Positions 15,879 through 23,732 are shown, counted from the first letter of the stretch. The stretch is DNA of 64,000 bases from VAXT01 sp963698015 (GCA_963698015.1 OY969109.1:806001-870000); one strand, 5' to 3'. Made by a program: numbers and translations. The notes: generated by a model not told the origin, from the sequence alone.

Positions 15879-16853
15879 TTGAGCCCTGCAGCGGACCTGC
15901 GCCGGCTCGTCAACTCCTACCAGGTCTCGCAGGCGATCCACGTCGCGGCGATCCTGGGCATCGCCGACCTGTTGGCCAACGGCGCTCGCTCGAGCGACGA
16001 CCTCGCGGCCGCCACCGGGACGAACGCCCGGGCCCTCTACCGGCTGCTGCGGGCGCTCGCGGCTTTCGGTGTCTTCTACGAGGAGACGGATCGCAAGTTC
16101 TCGTTGACCGAGCTGGGCGAGCCGTTGCGCACCGACGTGCCCGATTCGCTTGCGGGCTGGGCCGCCTTCATCGGCCGACCCAATCACCGCGACTCGTGGG
16201 GCGCGCTCGCCGAGAGCATCAGGACCGGCGAGAACGCATTCCTCCTGGCCCACGGCGTCAAGGTCTGGGAGTACCGGGCCGAGCATCCCGAGGAGGGAGC
16301 GATCTTCGACCGCGCGATGGCGGCCAGCTCGAACGTCGTGCTCCGTTCGCTCCTCGCCGCCTACGACTTCGGACGGTTCGGGACGATCGTGGACGTCGGA
16401 GGTGGCAACGGCACCCTGCTCGCGGGCTTGCTCGAAGCCCACCCCGGGCTCGAGGGTGTCCTGTTCGACCAGCCGCACGTGGTCGAAGGCGTCGACATTG
16501 GCGAGCGCGGCAGCGTCGTCGCCGGAAACTTCTTCGAGTCGGTTCCCGATGGTGGCGACGCCTACCTCCTGAAGTGGATCATCCACGACTGGGAGGACGA
16601 GGAATCGATCGCGATCCTGAGGAACGTCCGCAGCCGGGGGGGCACGCTGCTCCTCGTCGAGCGGATCCTCGGCCCGCCGAACGAGACACCTGAAGCGAAA
16701 CTCTCCGACCTGAACATGCTCGTCGGCCCGGGTGGCCAGGAACGAACGCTCGATGAGTTCGAGTCGCTCCTCGCAGCCGCCGGCTACGAGCTCGTCGGCA
16801 CGACGCCCACGGAGAGCGGCATGTTCGTGATCGAAGGCGCGCCGGCCGGCTAG
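15879..16853 (+). CDS. SAM-dependent O-methyltransferase
   Basis: 324 residues. The N-terminal dimerisation/winged-helix domain (AIHVAAILGIADLLANGARSSDDLA) and the SAM motif TIVDVGGGNGTLLAGLL (about 172-188), then WIIHDWEDEESIAILRN and LLLVERIL with LSDLNMLV, identify the plant-type/CrtF-like O-methyltransferase family (methylates hydroxyls on aromatic or carotenoid substrates; His in IIHDW is the usual base). It starts at TTG 15879, 4 bp after paaD, so it may belong to the paa operon. Substrate unknown. Confidence 0.85.
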   Translation: MSPAADLRRLVNSYQVSQAIHVAAILGIADLLANGARSSDDLAAATGTNARALYRLLRALAAFGVFYEETDRKFSLTELGEPLRTDVPDSLAGWAAFIGRPNHRDSWGALAESIRTGENAFLLAHGVKVWEYRAEHPEEGAIFDRAMAASSNVVLRSLLAAYDFGRFGTIVDVGGGNGTLLAGLLEAHPGLEGVLFDQPHVVEGVDIGERGSVVAGNFFESVPDGGDAYLLKWIIHDWEDEESIAILRNVRSRGGTLLLVERILGPPNETPEAKLSDLNMLVGPGGQERTLDEFESLLAAAGYELVGTTPTESGMFVIEGAPAG

Positions 16854-16873
16854 AAGCGCGGCGAGCCAACGGG

Positions 16874-16879
16874 TAGGTT
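16874..16879 (+). promoter_or_regulatory. -10 box for leaderless selenoprotein mRNA
   Basis: TAGGTT, 6 nt before the ATG at 16886. Spacing and lack of a Shine-Dalgarno fit transcription starting at the start codon. Confidence 0.5.
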
Positions 16880-16885
16880 TGCGTC

Positions 16886-17110
16886 ATGGTGCGCGTCCTC
16901 ATTCAGTACTGCCCCGTCTGAGACGGGTACGACGTGCGGGCCGCGAGTCTCGCGGCCGAGTTGAACGCCGACACGGAGCACGAGGCGGCCGCCGAGGAGG
17001 GGGCCAAGGGCCAGTACGACGTGCTCGCCGACGGCGAGCTCCTCTTCTCGAAACAGCAGGAAGGCCACTTCCCCGAGCTCGCCGAGATCAAGGCGCGGCT
17101 CTCGGGCTAG
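16886..17110 (+). CDS. SelW/Rdx-family selenoprotein (UGA = selenocysteine at residue 12)
   Basis: 74 residues if the TGA at 16919-16921 is read as Sec. The frame reads MVRVLIQYCPV-U-DGYDVRAASLAAEL and ends GQYDVLADGELLFSKQ then EGHFPELAEIKARLSG. This is the Rdx/SelW thioredoxin-like fold: a CxxU redox motif (C9-P-V-U12) after the first strand, then a helix with ..RAA.LA.EL, and the family's DG.L.FSK...G.FPE..EI tail. Conservation on both sides of the TGA is the main evidence. A hairpin with G first in its apical loop starts 17 nt after the TGA (16939-16957), fitting a bacterial SECIS. Members are thiol oxidoreductases of unclear substrate. Its stop overlaps the converging gene by 4 nt. Confidence 0.85.
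16939..16957 (+). promoter_or_regulatory. Candidate bacterial SECIS hairpin
   Basis: Perfect 8-bp stem GGCCGCGA / TCGCGGCC with apical loop GTC beginning 26 nt downstream of the TGA. Bacterial SECIS elements lie inside the coding sequence right after the UGA and have G in the first two loop bases, recognised by SelB. Confidence 0.7.
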
Positions 17111-17580
17111 TGGCCGAACCCGAAGAAGCTCACCGTGAAGGCACACAGCAACAGCACCGGCGCCGCGAGCACGAACCCGACCCTCGGTCGCACGAGGCAC
17201 AGCACCGAAGCTGCTAGCCCGGCCAAGACGATCGAGTAAACCCACGCCGGAGAAAACGAGCCGGTTTCCGAGTACCGGATAAGCGTCGGCAAGTCGTATG
17301 GATCGAAGGTGTAAAAGCGCGCGACCATGAGCGCGGCGGCCGCGACGGCGAAGAACGCTACCCTGGCACTCCCGCGACCCTGTGCGGCGAGCACGAGCGA
17401 GAGGATGATCCCCGCGAGCATCGCGGCCAGCGCCGAAGCGATGACGACGCCTTCGAAGCGAGCCCCATCGCCCGGCACGGTTCCGAGCGGAATCCACTGG
17501 AGCGCCACGGCGGCCTCGTAGATCGCCGCGCCGACAAGCACGATCAGGATAGGGAGCTCGAGGCGTCTCGAGAATGTCAT
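17107..17580 (-). CDS. Four-helix membrane protein
   Basis: 157 residues starting MTFSRRLELPILIVLVG. Four hydrophobic segments: about 10-27, 43-65, 72-90 and 115-155 (the last possibly two). FYTFDPYDLPTLIRYSETGSFSPAWVYS forms an external loop. No family recognised; it might be a subunit of a small transport or tripartite-type system, but nothing proves this. It forms a pair with the frameshifted membrane gene just upstream (17592-18045) and converges on the selenoprotein gene, sharing CTAG. Confidence 0.6.
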   Translation of the reverse strand: MTFSRRLELPILIVLVGAAIYEAAVALQWIPLGTVPGDGARFEGVVIASALAAMLAGIILSLVLAAQGRGSARVAFFAVAAAALMVARFYTFDPYDLPTLIRYSETGSFSPAWVYSIVLAGLAASVLCLVRPRVGFVLAAPVLLLCAFTVSFFGFGH

Positions 17581-17591
17581 CTCCTCGGCGA

Positions 17592-18045
17592 TCAGTGACC
17601 CCCGGTGAGGAAGAACCAGGACATGAGCAACAGGAGACACGAAAGAACCCCAGCGGGCACCGCGAGCAACCTCAACCTCGCGGGACGCGGCACAACAGCG
17701 TTGAGCAGCAGGACGATGCTCGTGATTCCGGCGAAGGCAAGCGACACTCGGATCTCCGACGTCTTCCCCCACCTCGCCGCGTGGCCCCACCGAGACAAGC
17801 CCGACACGTAGTAACCGTCCGGGCCGGTCGCGTAGAGAACGATCCAAGCTGCTCCGAAGGCGAGCACGACTCCGAGGAGAGCTTGGCCGATGCGGCCGAG
17901 TTGATCCCCGGGCGGGACGAGTGTGAGGAGACCCATGACGAACAAACCGGCGAGCGCTCCTCCCGAGCATGAGGAGAAGGAAGAGAAAGTAGAGGTGCTC
18001 GGCGAGCTCGTAGTCGATCAGCGCTTCGAGCACCGGATATCTCAT
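17592..18045 (-). pseudogene. Membrane protein gene with a +1 frameshift
   Basis: Two overlapping frames join naturally: MRYPVLEALIDYELAEHLYF with a first membrane helix (from ATG 18045), and GGALAGLFVMGLLTLVPPGD onward to SWFFLTGGH (ending 17592). They come into register if one G is removed from the GGG run near 17970. The joined protein would be about 150 residues with four membrane segments, matching in style the next gene. The intact downstream part (ATG 17945) encodes 117 residues on its own. Either a genuine mutation or a base-calling error in a homopolymer. Confidence 0.5.
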
Positions 18046-18116
18046 GTTTGCTATTTATAGCGGGCGTGAGATATCAAGTCAATAGCGACTTCGCTATCAT
18101 CGCAAGCGTGAGATAT
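18037..18116. promoter_or_regulatory. Divergent operator region of the HTH gene
   Basis: Three copies of RTGAGATAT: minus strand at 18037-18045 (covering the ATG of the membrane gene), plus strand at 18066-18074 and 18108-18116 (touching the ATG of the HTH gene). Between the two plus copies is a perfect inverted repeat ATAGCGA-CT-TCGCTAT at 18082-18097. This layout suggests binding by the adjacent HTH protein. Confidence 0.55.
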
Positions 18117-18390
18117 GAGCCCTGACACCTTCGAGAAGCTGCGCGAGCGGCTCGCCCACGTCGACGAGGACAAGGGCTGGTTCTTCGCGCAGATCGCGGA
18201 GCAGGTTGCCGAGCAGCGGAAGGCGCACGGCCTCTCGCAGAAGGAGCTTGCCGAGCTGACCGGGACGACCCAGTCGGCGATCGCACGGCTCGAGTCCGGT
18301 GGACGGCCGCCGCGCATCGACACGCTGCTCGGGATCGCGGAAGCGCTCGACTGCGACCTCACGGTCGAGCTTCGGCCCCGGTCCGCGTAG
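18115..18390 (+). CDS. XRE-family helix-turn-helix regulator (HigA-like)
   Basis: 91 residues. The HTH_3 domain spans about 28-85: VAEQRKAHGLSQKELAELTGTTQSAIARLESGGRPPRIDTLLGIAEAL, quoted here by its ends VAEQRKAHGLSQ and LLGIAEALDC. Such short XRE proteins resemble antitoxins of HigBA systems, but no toxin gene flanks it on the expected side: the upstream neighbour is a divergent membrane gene and the downstream one an AhpD-like gene. The ATG is embedded in one of the candidate operator repeats, implying autoregulation. Confidence 0.85.
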   Translation: MSPDTFEKLRERLAHVDEDKGWFFAQIAEQVAEQRKAHGLSQKELAELTGTTQSAIARLESGGRPPRIDTLLGIAEALDCDLTVELRPRSA

Positions 18391-18402
18391 ATTTTTCAAG
18401 CG

Positions 18403-18903
18403 ATGCCCACGAACATGGAGATCGCGTTCGCGCAGCGGCCGGACGTCTACGCGGCGTGGGGCCAGCTCCTCGGAGCGATCAAGGCCAACATGGACCTCCG
18501 CCGCTACGAGCTGGCGACCCTCGCCGCGGCGCGCAGGTTGCGCTCCAGCTACTGCTGCCTCGCGCACGGCAAGGTGCTGATCGAGGACTTCGGCGAGCCG
18601 GTTCGTGAGATCGCGCTCGACCACCACGCCGCCGGCCTCGACCAGGTGGACGTGGCGGTAATGGACCTGGCCGATCGCGTTGCCGACGATGCCACGTCGA
18701 TCGGCGATTCGGACCTTCAGCGCCTGCGCGACCTCGAGCTCACGGACGCAGAGATCATGGACGTCGTTCTGGCCGCCGCCGTGCGCTGCTTCTTCTCAAA
18801 GACGCTCGACGCGCTCGGCGTCCTGCCCGACGCGTTCTACAGTGAGCTCGAGCCGGAGCTGCGCGAGGTGCTCGTCGTCGGCCGTCGCATCGCCGAAGCC
18901 TAG
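18403..18903 (+). CDS. AhpD-like carboxymuconolactone decarboxylase family protein
   Basis: 166 residues. Core pattern: YELATLAAARRLRSSYCCLAHGKVL (about 40-64), the CMD/AhpD helix with a Cys-Cys-x-x-His variant of the redox centre, as in peroxidase-related proteins, followed by DLADRVADDA and a helix with AEIMDVVLAAAVRCFFSKTLDALG. AhpD-type proteins reduce peroxides with thiols. Located 12 bp after the HTH gene and likely cotranscribed. It converges on paaG, sharing the tetranucleotide CTAG. Confidence 0.85.
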   Translation: MPTNMEIAFAQRPDVYAAWGQLLGAIKANMDLRRYELATLAAARRLRSSYCCLAHGKVLIEDFGEPVREIALDHHAAGLDQVDVAVMDLADRVADDATSIGDSDLQRLRDLELTDAEIMDVVLAAAVRCFFSKTLDALGVLPDAFYSELEPELREVLVVGRRIAEA

Positions 18904-19670
18904 GAGCCGCTGAACTCAGGCTTGCGCTTCTCGAGGAAGGCGGCCACGCCCTCGCGGAAATCGTTCGTCTGCGTCGCCGCCGTCTGGAGCTCGGCCTCCA
19001 GCTCGAGCTGCTCCTCGAGGCGGTTTCGCGCCGCGTCCGAGAAGAGCCGCTTCGTCATGCCGACGCCTCGCGTGGGCATCGCCGCGTACTGCGCCGCGAC
19101 CTCACCGGCGCGCGCCGCGAGGCCGTGGGCCTCGACGACCTCCGAGACGAGCCCCCACTCCTGCGCCTCGGCAGCGGACAGCTTCCGGCCCGAGGTCATC
19201 CACTCGAACGCCCGCGCGTAGCCGAGCAGCTCGACAACGAAGTAAGTCCCCCCCGAATCGGGGACGAGGCCGACGTTGATGAACGCCGGCACGAAGCTCG
19301 CGGCGTCGGACGCGAGCCGGATGTCGCACGCGCACGCGAACGAGAGGCCCGCACCCGCGGCGGCGCCGTTCACGGCCGCAATCACCGGCTTCTCCAGCGC
19401 ACGGATGGCGAGGATATTCGGGTGGTAGTTGTCGCGAAGGCGGCTGCCGATGTCACCTGCTGCCTCGCGGAACTCGGTCAGGTCCTGACCGACGCAGAAG
19501 CCGCGGCCCGCGCCGGTGAGGACCACCGCGCGCACCGAAGCGTCCTCCGCCTCGGCGAGCGCGGCGCCGAGCGACTGGTGCATCGACGCGTTGAACGCGT
19601 TCAGGACTTCGGGGCGGTTCAACGTGATCGTCAGCACTCCGCCGTCGCGCTGGGTCTCGACCTCGGCCAT
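18900..19670 (-). CDS. paaG: Enoyl-CoA hydratase/isomerase, probable PaaG
   Basis: 256 residues of the crotonase fold. VLTITLNRPEVLNAFN, GRGFCVGQDLTEF, the oxyanion-hole region IAAVNGAAAGAGLSFACACDIRLAS and VGLVPDSGGTYFVVELLG (Asp catalytic residue of the isomerase) fit PaaG, the 1,2-epoxyphenylacetyl-CoA isomerase that follows the PaaABC epoxidase. The C-terminus ends FLEKRKPEF. It lies 3 kb from paaABCD on the other strand. A general enoyl-CoA hydratase is the alternative. Confidence 0.82.
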   Translation of the reverse strand: MAEVETQRDGGVLTITLNRPEVLNAFNASMHQSLGAALAEAEDASVRAVVLTGAGRGFCVGQDLTEFREAAGDIGSRLRDNYHPNILAIRALEKPVIAAVNGAAAGAGLSFACACDIRLASDAASFVPAFINVGLVPDSGGTYFVVELLGYARAFEWMTSGRKLSAAEAQEWGLVSEVVEAHGLAARAGEVAAQYAAMPTRGVGMTKRLFSDAARNRLEEQLELEAELQTAATQTNDFREGVAAFLEKRKPEFSGS

Positions 19671-19707
19671 CCGCCGCAGCCTAACGCCGCATTGCTAGCT
19701 TCGAGCG

Positions 19708-20670
19708 ATGCATTTCATCTCCGATCCACCGACGGAATCCGAGGCGCTCGACGCCTATTCGCAGGCCGTGATCTCGGTCGCGGAACAACTCGCGCCGTCG
19801 GTCGCGAGCGTGAAGGTCTCGCGGCGCGTGCGAGGGGGACGGCGGCTCGACGGGGGTGGAAGCGCGGTCGTGATCACGCCCGACGGGTTCCTGCTCACGT
19901 CGGCCCACGTCGTTGCGGGCACCGACGGCTCGGGACGCGCCACCTTCTCCGACGGCCACGAGGAGGACTTCAAGGTCATCGGCTCGGATCCGCTCTCCGA
20001 CCTCGCCCTGCTCCGGCTCGACTCGAACGGGCTGACCGCGGCTCAGCTCGGCGACGCCGAGAGGCTGCGCGTCGGTCAGCTCGTCGTTGCGATCGGGAGC
20101 CCGCTCGGGTTCGGCGGCTCGGTCACCGCAGGCGTCGTCTCGGCGCTCGGCCGTTCGCTTCCGGTTCCGGCCGGACGCGTCGTCGAGAACGTGATCCAGA
20201 CCGACGCCGCGCTCAATCCGGGCAACTCCGGCGGAGCGCTCGCCGACGCGAAGGCGCACGTCGTCGGCATCAACACCGCGGTCGCCGGCCAGGGCCTCGG
20301 GCTCGCCGTCCCCATCGACGCGACCACGCGCAAGATCATCGGCGCGCTGATGACTGAGGGCAGGTTCAGGCGCGCCTACATCGGGATCGCCGGCGGCTCG
20401 CGGCCGCTTCCGCCGAGGGTCGCTTCACGCCTCCGGCGGAGCTCGGCGATCGAGGTCGTCGAGGTCGTCGACGGCAGCCCTGCGGAGACGGCCGGGCTGC
20501 GGCCCGAGGATCTGATCGTCGAGGTCGACGGGACCGCGGTCGAGCAGGTGAACGACCTCCAGCGGCTGATGGCGGGCGAGCTGATCGGCCAGGCCGCCAC
20601 GATGCAGGTCGTCCGCGGCGGCAAGTCGATCTCCGTCGAGATCGTCCCCGCCGAGCTCGGAGTGGGTTAG
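19708..20670 (+). CDS. HtrA-like serine protease with PDZ domain
   Basis: 320 residues. Trypsin-like S1C domain with the triad visible: His in LLTSAHVVAG, Asp in DPLSDLALLRL and Ser in NPGNSGGALAD. The C-terminal PDZ domain covers about 225-315 (YIGIAGG... GSPAETAGLRPEDLIVEVDG). There is no signal peptide or membrane anchor, so it may act in the cytoplasm, unlike DegP. A TAGCTT box (19696-19701) sits 6 nt before the ATG, indicating a leaderless mRNA. It converges on the ltrA gene with a 4-nt overlap. Confidence 0.92.
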   Translation: MHFISDPPTESEALDAYSQAVISVAEQLAPSVASVKVSRRVRGGRRLDGGGSAVVITPDGFLLTSAHVVAGTDGSGRATFSDGHEEDFKVIGSDPLSDLALLRLDSNGLTAAQLGDAERLRVGQLVVAIGSPLGFGGSVTAGVVSALGRSLPVPAGRVVENVIQTDAALNPGNSGGALADAKAHVVGINTAVAGQGLGLAVPIDATTRKIIGALMTEGRFRRAYIGIAGGSRPLPPRVASRLRRSSAIEVVEVVDGSPAETAGLRPEDLIVEVDGTAVEQVNDLQRLMAGELIGQAATMQVVRGGKSISVEIVPAELGVG

Positions 20671-21854
20671 ACCCCTTCGAGGTGCTGCTCGTGACCGAGC
20701 AGCTCGACCACGACTTGCACGACCAGAGCGACCGCCAGGATCCAGACGATCACGAGCGGCGAGAGCGAAGACGCGAACGGGATCAGGACCAGGGCGAGCA
20801 CCGCAGTCGCGACCCGCAGCCAGAAATCGACGGCGAGCCAGTACGGCGGCATGACGAACTCGACGGCGGCGAGCCCGGCCATGGAGAGCGCGAGCCCTGC
20901 GCAGAGAACCCAGCCGCTGTCGTCGTACGCCGAGTGGCCACCAGCGGCCAGGATCGCGAGCTTCACTCCGATTCCGAGCGCGGCGAGCCCGGCGATGACC
21001 GGATAGTTCGCGTAGACGAAGACGAGCCCGCGCATGATTCGCCCGCGCTGTGTGAGCGTCGCGAACACGAACTCCGGGTTGACGAACTCGAAGTAGATCC
21101 ACCAGAAGGCGGCCGCGCAGAGAAAGCCTCCGAGCGCCGCCAACAGCGTCTCCGAGCTCCAGTTCACGTCGCCCACTCCGAGCACGACGGCGAAGACGGA
21201 CTCGCCGAGCACGATGATCGTCAGCAGCCCGAGACGCTCGGGCGCATGCATTGGATCGACCGGCCCGCTCGGGAGCAGCCGCCAGCCGACGATCGGCGCG
21301 GTGATCTCGATCGCGAGGGCGAGCCCCCAGATCCAGTAGCGCTCAGGCGCCGGGAAGAGGAGCGATGCGAGCCAGATGACCACGGCGGCCGAGAACGTGA
21401 GGAAGTAGAAGACCGCGATCGCCCGCCCCTGCTCGACGTGGCGGATCGCCCGCGCGTAAAGGGCGAGCAGCATCAGGCGGACGAACACGTATGCGAGCAC
21501 GAAGCCCCGAGAGGCGCCCGCGAATGCGGCCGGCAAGGTCGTCGCGAGCGCCGCCACGCCGAGCATCGCCGCGAAGACGAAGAGGCGGTACAGGAGGTCG
21601 TCCGTGTCGAAGCGGTTGGCGTAGAAGGTGAAGCCCATCCAGGCCCACCACACCGGGATGAAGAACGCCAGGAAGCGGAAGAAGCCTTCGGCCGTGACGT
21701 CGAGCCCCAGCTGGCGCCCGAGCTGAGCGACCGCGACCACGAACACGAGATCGAAGAAGAGCTCGAGCCAGGTGGAGCGGCGCATCTCGTCCTCGCCGAG
21801 CGTCCGCAGGCGAGGCGGCTCGCTCAGGCGCCTGATCTGGTCGAGCGCGCTCAG
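20667..21854 (-). CDS. Low-temperature-requirement A (LtrA) family membrane protein, probable CTG start
   Basis: 395 residues with about ten membrane segments. The LtrA signature RRSTWLELFFDLVFVVAVAQL is near the N-terminus, with WWAWMGFTFYANRFDTDD, GPVDPMHAPERLGLLTIIVLGE and FWWIYFE later. The family is of unknown function. Homologues have 20-30 residues before this signature. Here the ATG in DEMRRS would remove them; the only start restoring them is CTG 21854 (SALDQIRRLSEPPRLRTLGEDE follows), which overlaps the GerW-like stop as CTGA. Confidence 0.85.
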   Translation of the reverse strand: MSALDQIRRLSEPPRLRTLGEDEMRRSTWLELFFDLVFVVAVAQLGRQLGLDVTAEGFFRFLAFFIPVWWAWMGFTFYANRFDTDDLLYRLFVFAAMLGVAALATTLPAAFAGASRGFVLAYVFVRLMLLALYARAIRHVEQGRAIAVFYFLTFSAAVVIWLASLLFPAPERYWIWGLALAIEITAPIVGWRLLPSGPVDPMHAPERLGLLTIIVLGESVFAVVLGVGDVNWSSETLLAALGGFLCAAAFWWIYFEFVNPEFVFATLTQRGRIMRGLVFVYANYPVIAGLAALGIGVKLAILAAGGHSAYDDSGWVLCAGLALSMAGLAAVEFVMPPYWLAVDFWLRVATAVLALVLIPFASSLSPLVIVWILAVALVVQVVVELLGHEQHLEGV

Positions 21855-22150
21855 CGTTTGAGTGCGAACACGACCCCGAGGATGAACGTGAAGGCGATGA
21901 TCCGGTTCACGTCCACCGCCGGCTGCCAGCTGACGTCGCCGTCCTTGATCACGTAGACCCCGACCGGCTTCGCTCCGATCCCGAAGCCGCCGCCGCCGTT
22001 GTCCTCGCTGTCGCCGCCGCCGCCTCCTCCGCCTCCGACCTTCGCGGCCGGGATGATCGTCACGCCTTCGGTCTCGATCGGGTCGCCGAACACGCGCTTG
22101 ACCGAGATCGCGTCGCGCGCACCTTGCAGTAGTTCGTCGACGTTGGGCAT
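21851..22150 (-). CDS. GerW/YtfJ-family protein
   Basis: 99 residues: VDELLQGARDAISVKRVFGDPIETEGVTIIPAAKV, then a Gly-rich loop of eight glycines (GGGGGGGGDSEDNGGGG), then FGIGAKPVGVYVIKDGDVSWQPAVDVNRII and a hydrophobic C-terminal helix FTFILGVVFALKR. GerW (YtfJ) is needed for spore-coat or germination functions in Bacillus, but the family is common in non-sporulating actinobacteria, so sporulation should not be inferred. It is directly followed by ltrA with CTGA overlap. Confidence 0.85.
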   Translation of the reverse strand: MPNVDELLQGARDAISVKRVFGDPIETEGVTIIPAAKVGGGGGGGGDSEDNGGGGFGIGAKPVGVYVIKDGDVSWQPAVDVNRIIAFTFILGVVFALKR

Positions 22151-22153
22151 CTC

Positions 22154-22924
22154 TTACCTCCCTTTGAACTGTGGTTTGCGCTTCTCCATGAAAGCTGTCA
22201 GGCCCTCCTTCGCGTCGTCCGAAGCAAACGCGAGGTAGAGCAGTCGCCGTTCGTACTCGAGACCGAGCTGGAGCGGGCCCTCGTAGGCGCGGTCGACGGC
22301 CTCCTTCGCCAGGCGCGTCGCGATCGGCGCCTTGGACGCGATCTCGTGCGCCACCCTCTTGGCCTCGTCCAGCCACTCGCCCTCGGGAACGATCCGAGCG
22401 ACGAGCCCCGCGGCGAGGGCCTCCTGAGCGCTCAGGAACCGACCGCTCAGGATCACGTCCATGGCGAGCGCCTTGCCGACCGCGCGCGTCAGCCGCTGCG
22501 TCCCGCCGGCGCCGGGCAACACGCCGACCCCGGTCTCGGGCTGACCGAACTTCGCGCTCTCCGAGGCGACGATCAGGTCGCAGGCCAGCGCCAGCTCGCA
22601 GCCGCCTCCGAGGCAGTAGCCGGAGACCGCGGCCACGAGCGGCGTCCACAGCGCGCGGATCGCGTCCCAGCGCTCGATGCGCCGCTGGTAGTAGAGGTCG
22701 ATCGCGGACGAGCGCGCGAGCTCGGCGATGTCCGCGCCCGCGGCGAACGCCTTGTCGTTCCCGCCGAGGACGATGCAGCGCACCTCGTCGTCGCGGTCGA
22801 GGTCCTGCAACATCGCGACGAGCTGCTCCATCAGCTCGTCGGAGAGCGCGTTCAGCGCGTCGGGCCGGTTGAGCGTGACGACCGCAACGGCCCCGTCCCG
22901 CTCGGTAAGGACGAGCTCACTCAC
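22154..22924 (-). CDS. Enoyl-CoA hydratase/isomerase family protein
   Basis: 256 residues, crotonase fold. VVTLNRPDALNALSDEL, DKAFAAGADIAEL (first oxyanion residue), YCLGGGCELALACDLIVAS (second) and FGQPETGVGVLPGAGGTQRLTR with the Glu residues of classic hydratases. It probably hydrates short or medium trans-2-enoyl-CoA in beta-oxidation or aromatic catabolism (PaaF-like). GTG 22924 overlaps the preceding crotonase gene by 8 nt. Third gene of an EthD-crotonase-crotonase operon. Confidence 0.88.
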   Translation of the reverse strand: MSELVLTERDGAVAVVTLNRPDALNALSDELMEQLVAMLQDLDRDDEVRCIVLGGNDKAFAAGADIAELARSSAIDLYYQRRIERWDAIRALWTPLVAAVSGYCLGGGCELALACDLIVASESAKFGQPETGVGVLPGAGGTQRLTRAVGKALAMDVILSGRFLSAQEALAAGLVARIVPEGEWLDEAKRVAHEIASKAPIATRLAKEAVDRAYEGPLQLGLEYERRLLYLAFASDDAKEGLTAFMEKRKPQFKGR

Positions 22925-23732
22925 TCTTCTTCTCGAGAAAGCGCTTGATCGCGGCCTGCGGCTCCTCGGTCGCCATCGAGAGCGCGAGCCAGTCGCGGGC
23001 GTGGTTGATCGTCTCGTGCCAGGCGAGGTCCTTCCAGAAGTTGAGGTGCTGCTTCGCATAGCGCGTCGTCTGCGGGAGCTTGCGGGCGAGGTTCTCGACC
23101 ATGCGGTCGACCTCGGCGTCGAGCTCGGCGGCCGGCACGACCCGGTTCACGAGCCCCCACTCCTGGCACTTCTGCGCCGGGATCTCCTCGCACATGAGCA
23201 CGATCTCGCGAGCCCGCCGGTCGCCCACCATGATCGTCAGCCACTGCGTCGCACCGCCCGCCGGCACCGACCCGTGCTCGGGGCCTACGTGCCGGACGAA
23301 GGCGTCGTCGACCATGACGGCGAGGTCGCAGGCCATCTGGAACTCGTTGCCGCCGCCGACCGCGATCCCGTTGATGCGCGCGACCGTGGGCTTGCCGATC
23401 TCCCGCAACCGGTCGTGGGCGTCCTTGAAGGCGCCGAACCACTTCCAGTACTCCGTGGGCTTGTCGAGATAGTCGTCGGCCCACGAGCTCAGGTCGGCGC
23501 CGACGCAGAACGCGCGTCCCGCTCCCGTGAGCACGACGACGCGGATCTCGTCGTCCCACGACGCGTCCTCGCAGGCCCGCGCGAGCTCGCGGAGCATCTG
23601 GAAGTCGAACGCGTTCAGGATCTCCGGGCGGTTGAACGTGATCGTCGCCCGGGGCGGCGCCTTCTCGTAGAGGATCTTCTCGAAGCCCAGCTCTTCGGGC
23701 GAGACCGGCCGCGGATAGGACGGCTCAGTCAA
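22917..23732 (-). CDS. Crotonase-family protein resembling ring-opening hydrolases
   Basis: 271 residues. ITFNRPEILNAFDFQML and GRAFCVGADLSSW are crotonase elements. GGGNEFQMACDLAVM, RHVGPEHGSVPAGGATQW and VGDRRAREIVLMCEEIPAQKCQEWGLVN recall the 6-oxocyclohex-1-ene-1-carbonyl-CoA hydrolase (BamA/Oah) branch as I remember it, and the C-terminal QTTRYAKQHLNFWKDL is also unlike simple hydratases. Function in ring cleavage is inference only. The TTG at 23732 is the first start after the EthD gene, overlapping it by 8 nt. Confidence 0.72.
   Translation of the reverse strand: MTEPSYPRPVSPEELGFEKILYEKAPPRATITFNRPEILNAFDFQMLRELARACEDASWDDEIRVVVLTGAGRAFCVGADLSSWADDYLDKPTEYWKWFGAFKDAHDRLREIGKPTVARINGIAVGGGNEFQMACDLAVMVDDAFVRHVGPEHGSVPAGGATQWLTIMVGDRRAREIVLMCEEIPAQKCQEWGLVNRVVPAAELDAEVDRMVENLARKLPQTTRYAKQHLNFWKDLAWHETINHARDWLALSMATEEPQAAIKRFLEKKSE

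Noticed and set aside
18403..18903. CMD/AhpD gene as a selenoprotein or toxin partner of the HTH gene
   Set aside because: The active-site Cys residues are ordinary TGC codons and the fold is enzymatic, not HigB-like.
21983..22045. Glycine-run of the GerW-like protein as a frameshift or repeat
   Set aside because: Gly-rich loops are normal in this family; the frame continues correctly on both sides.
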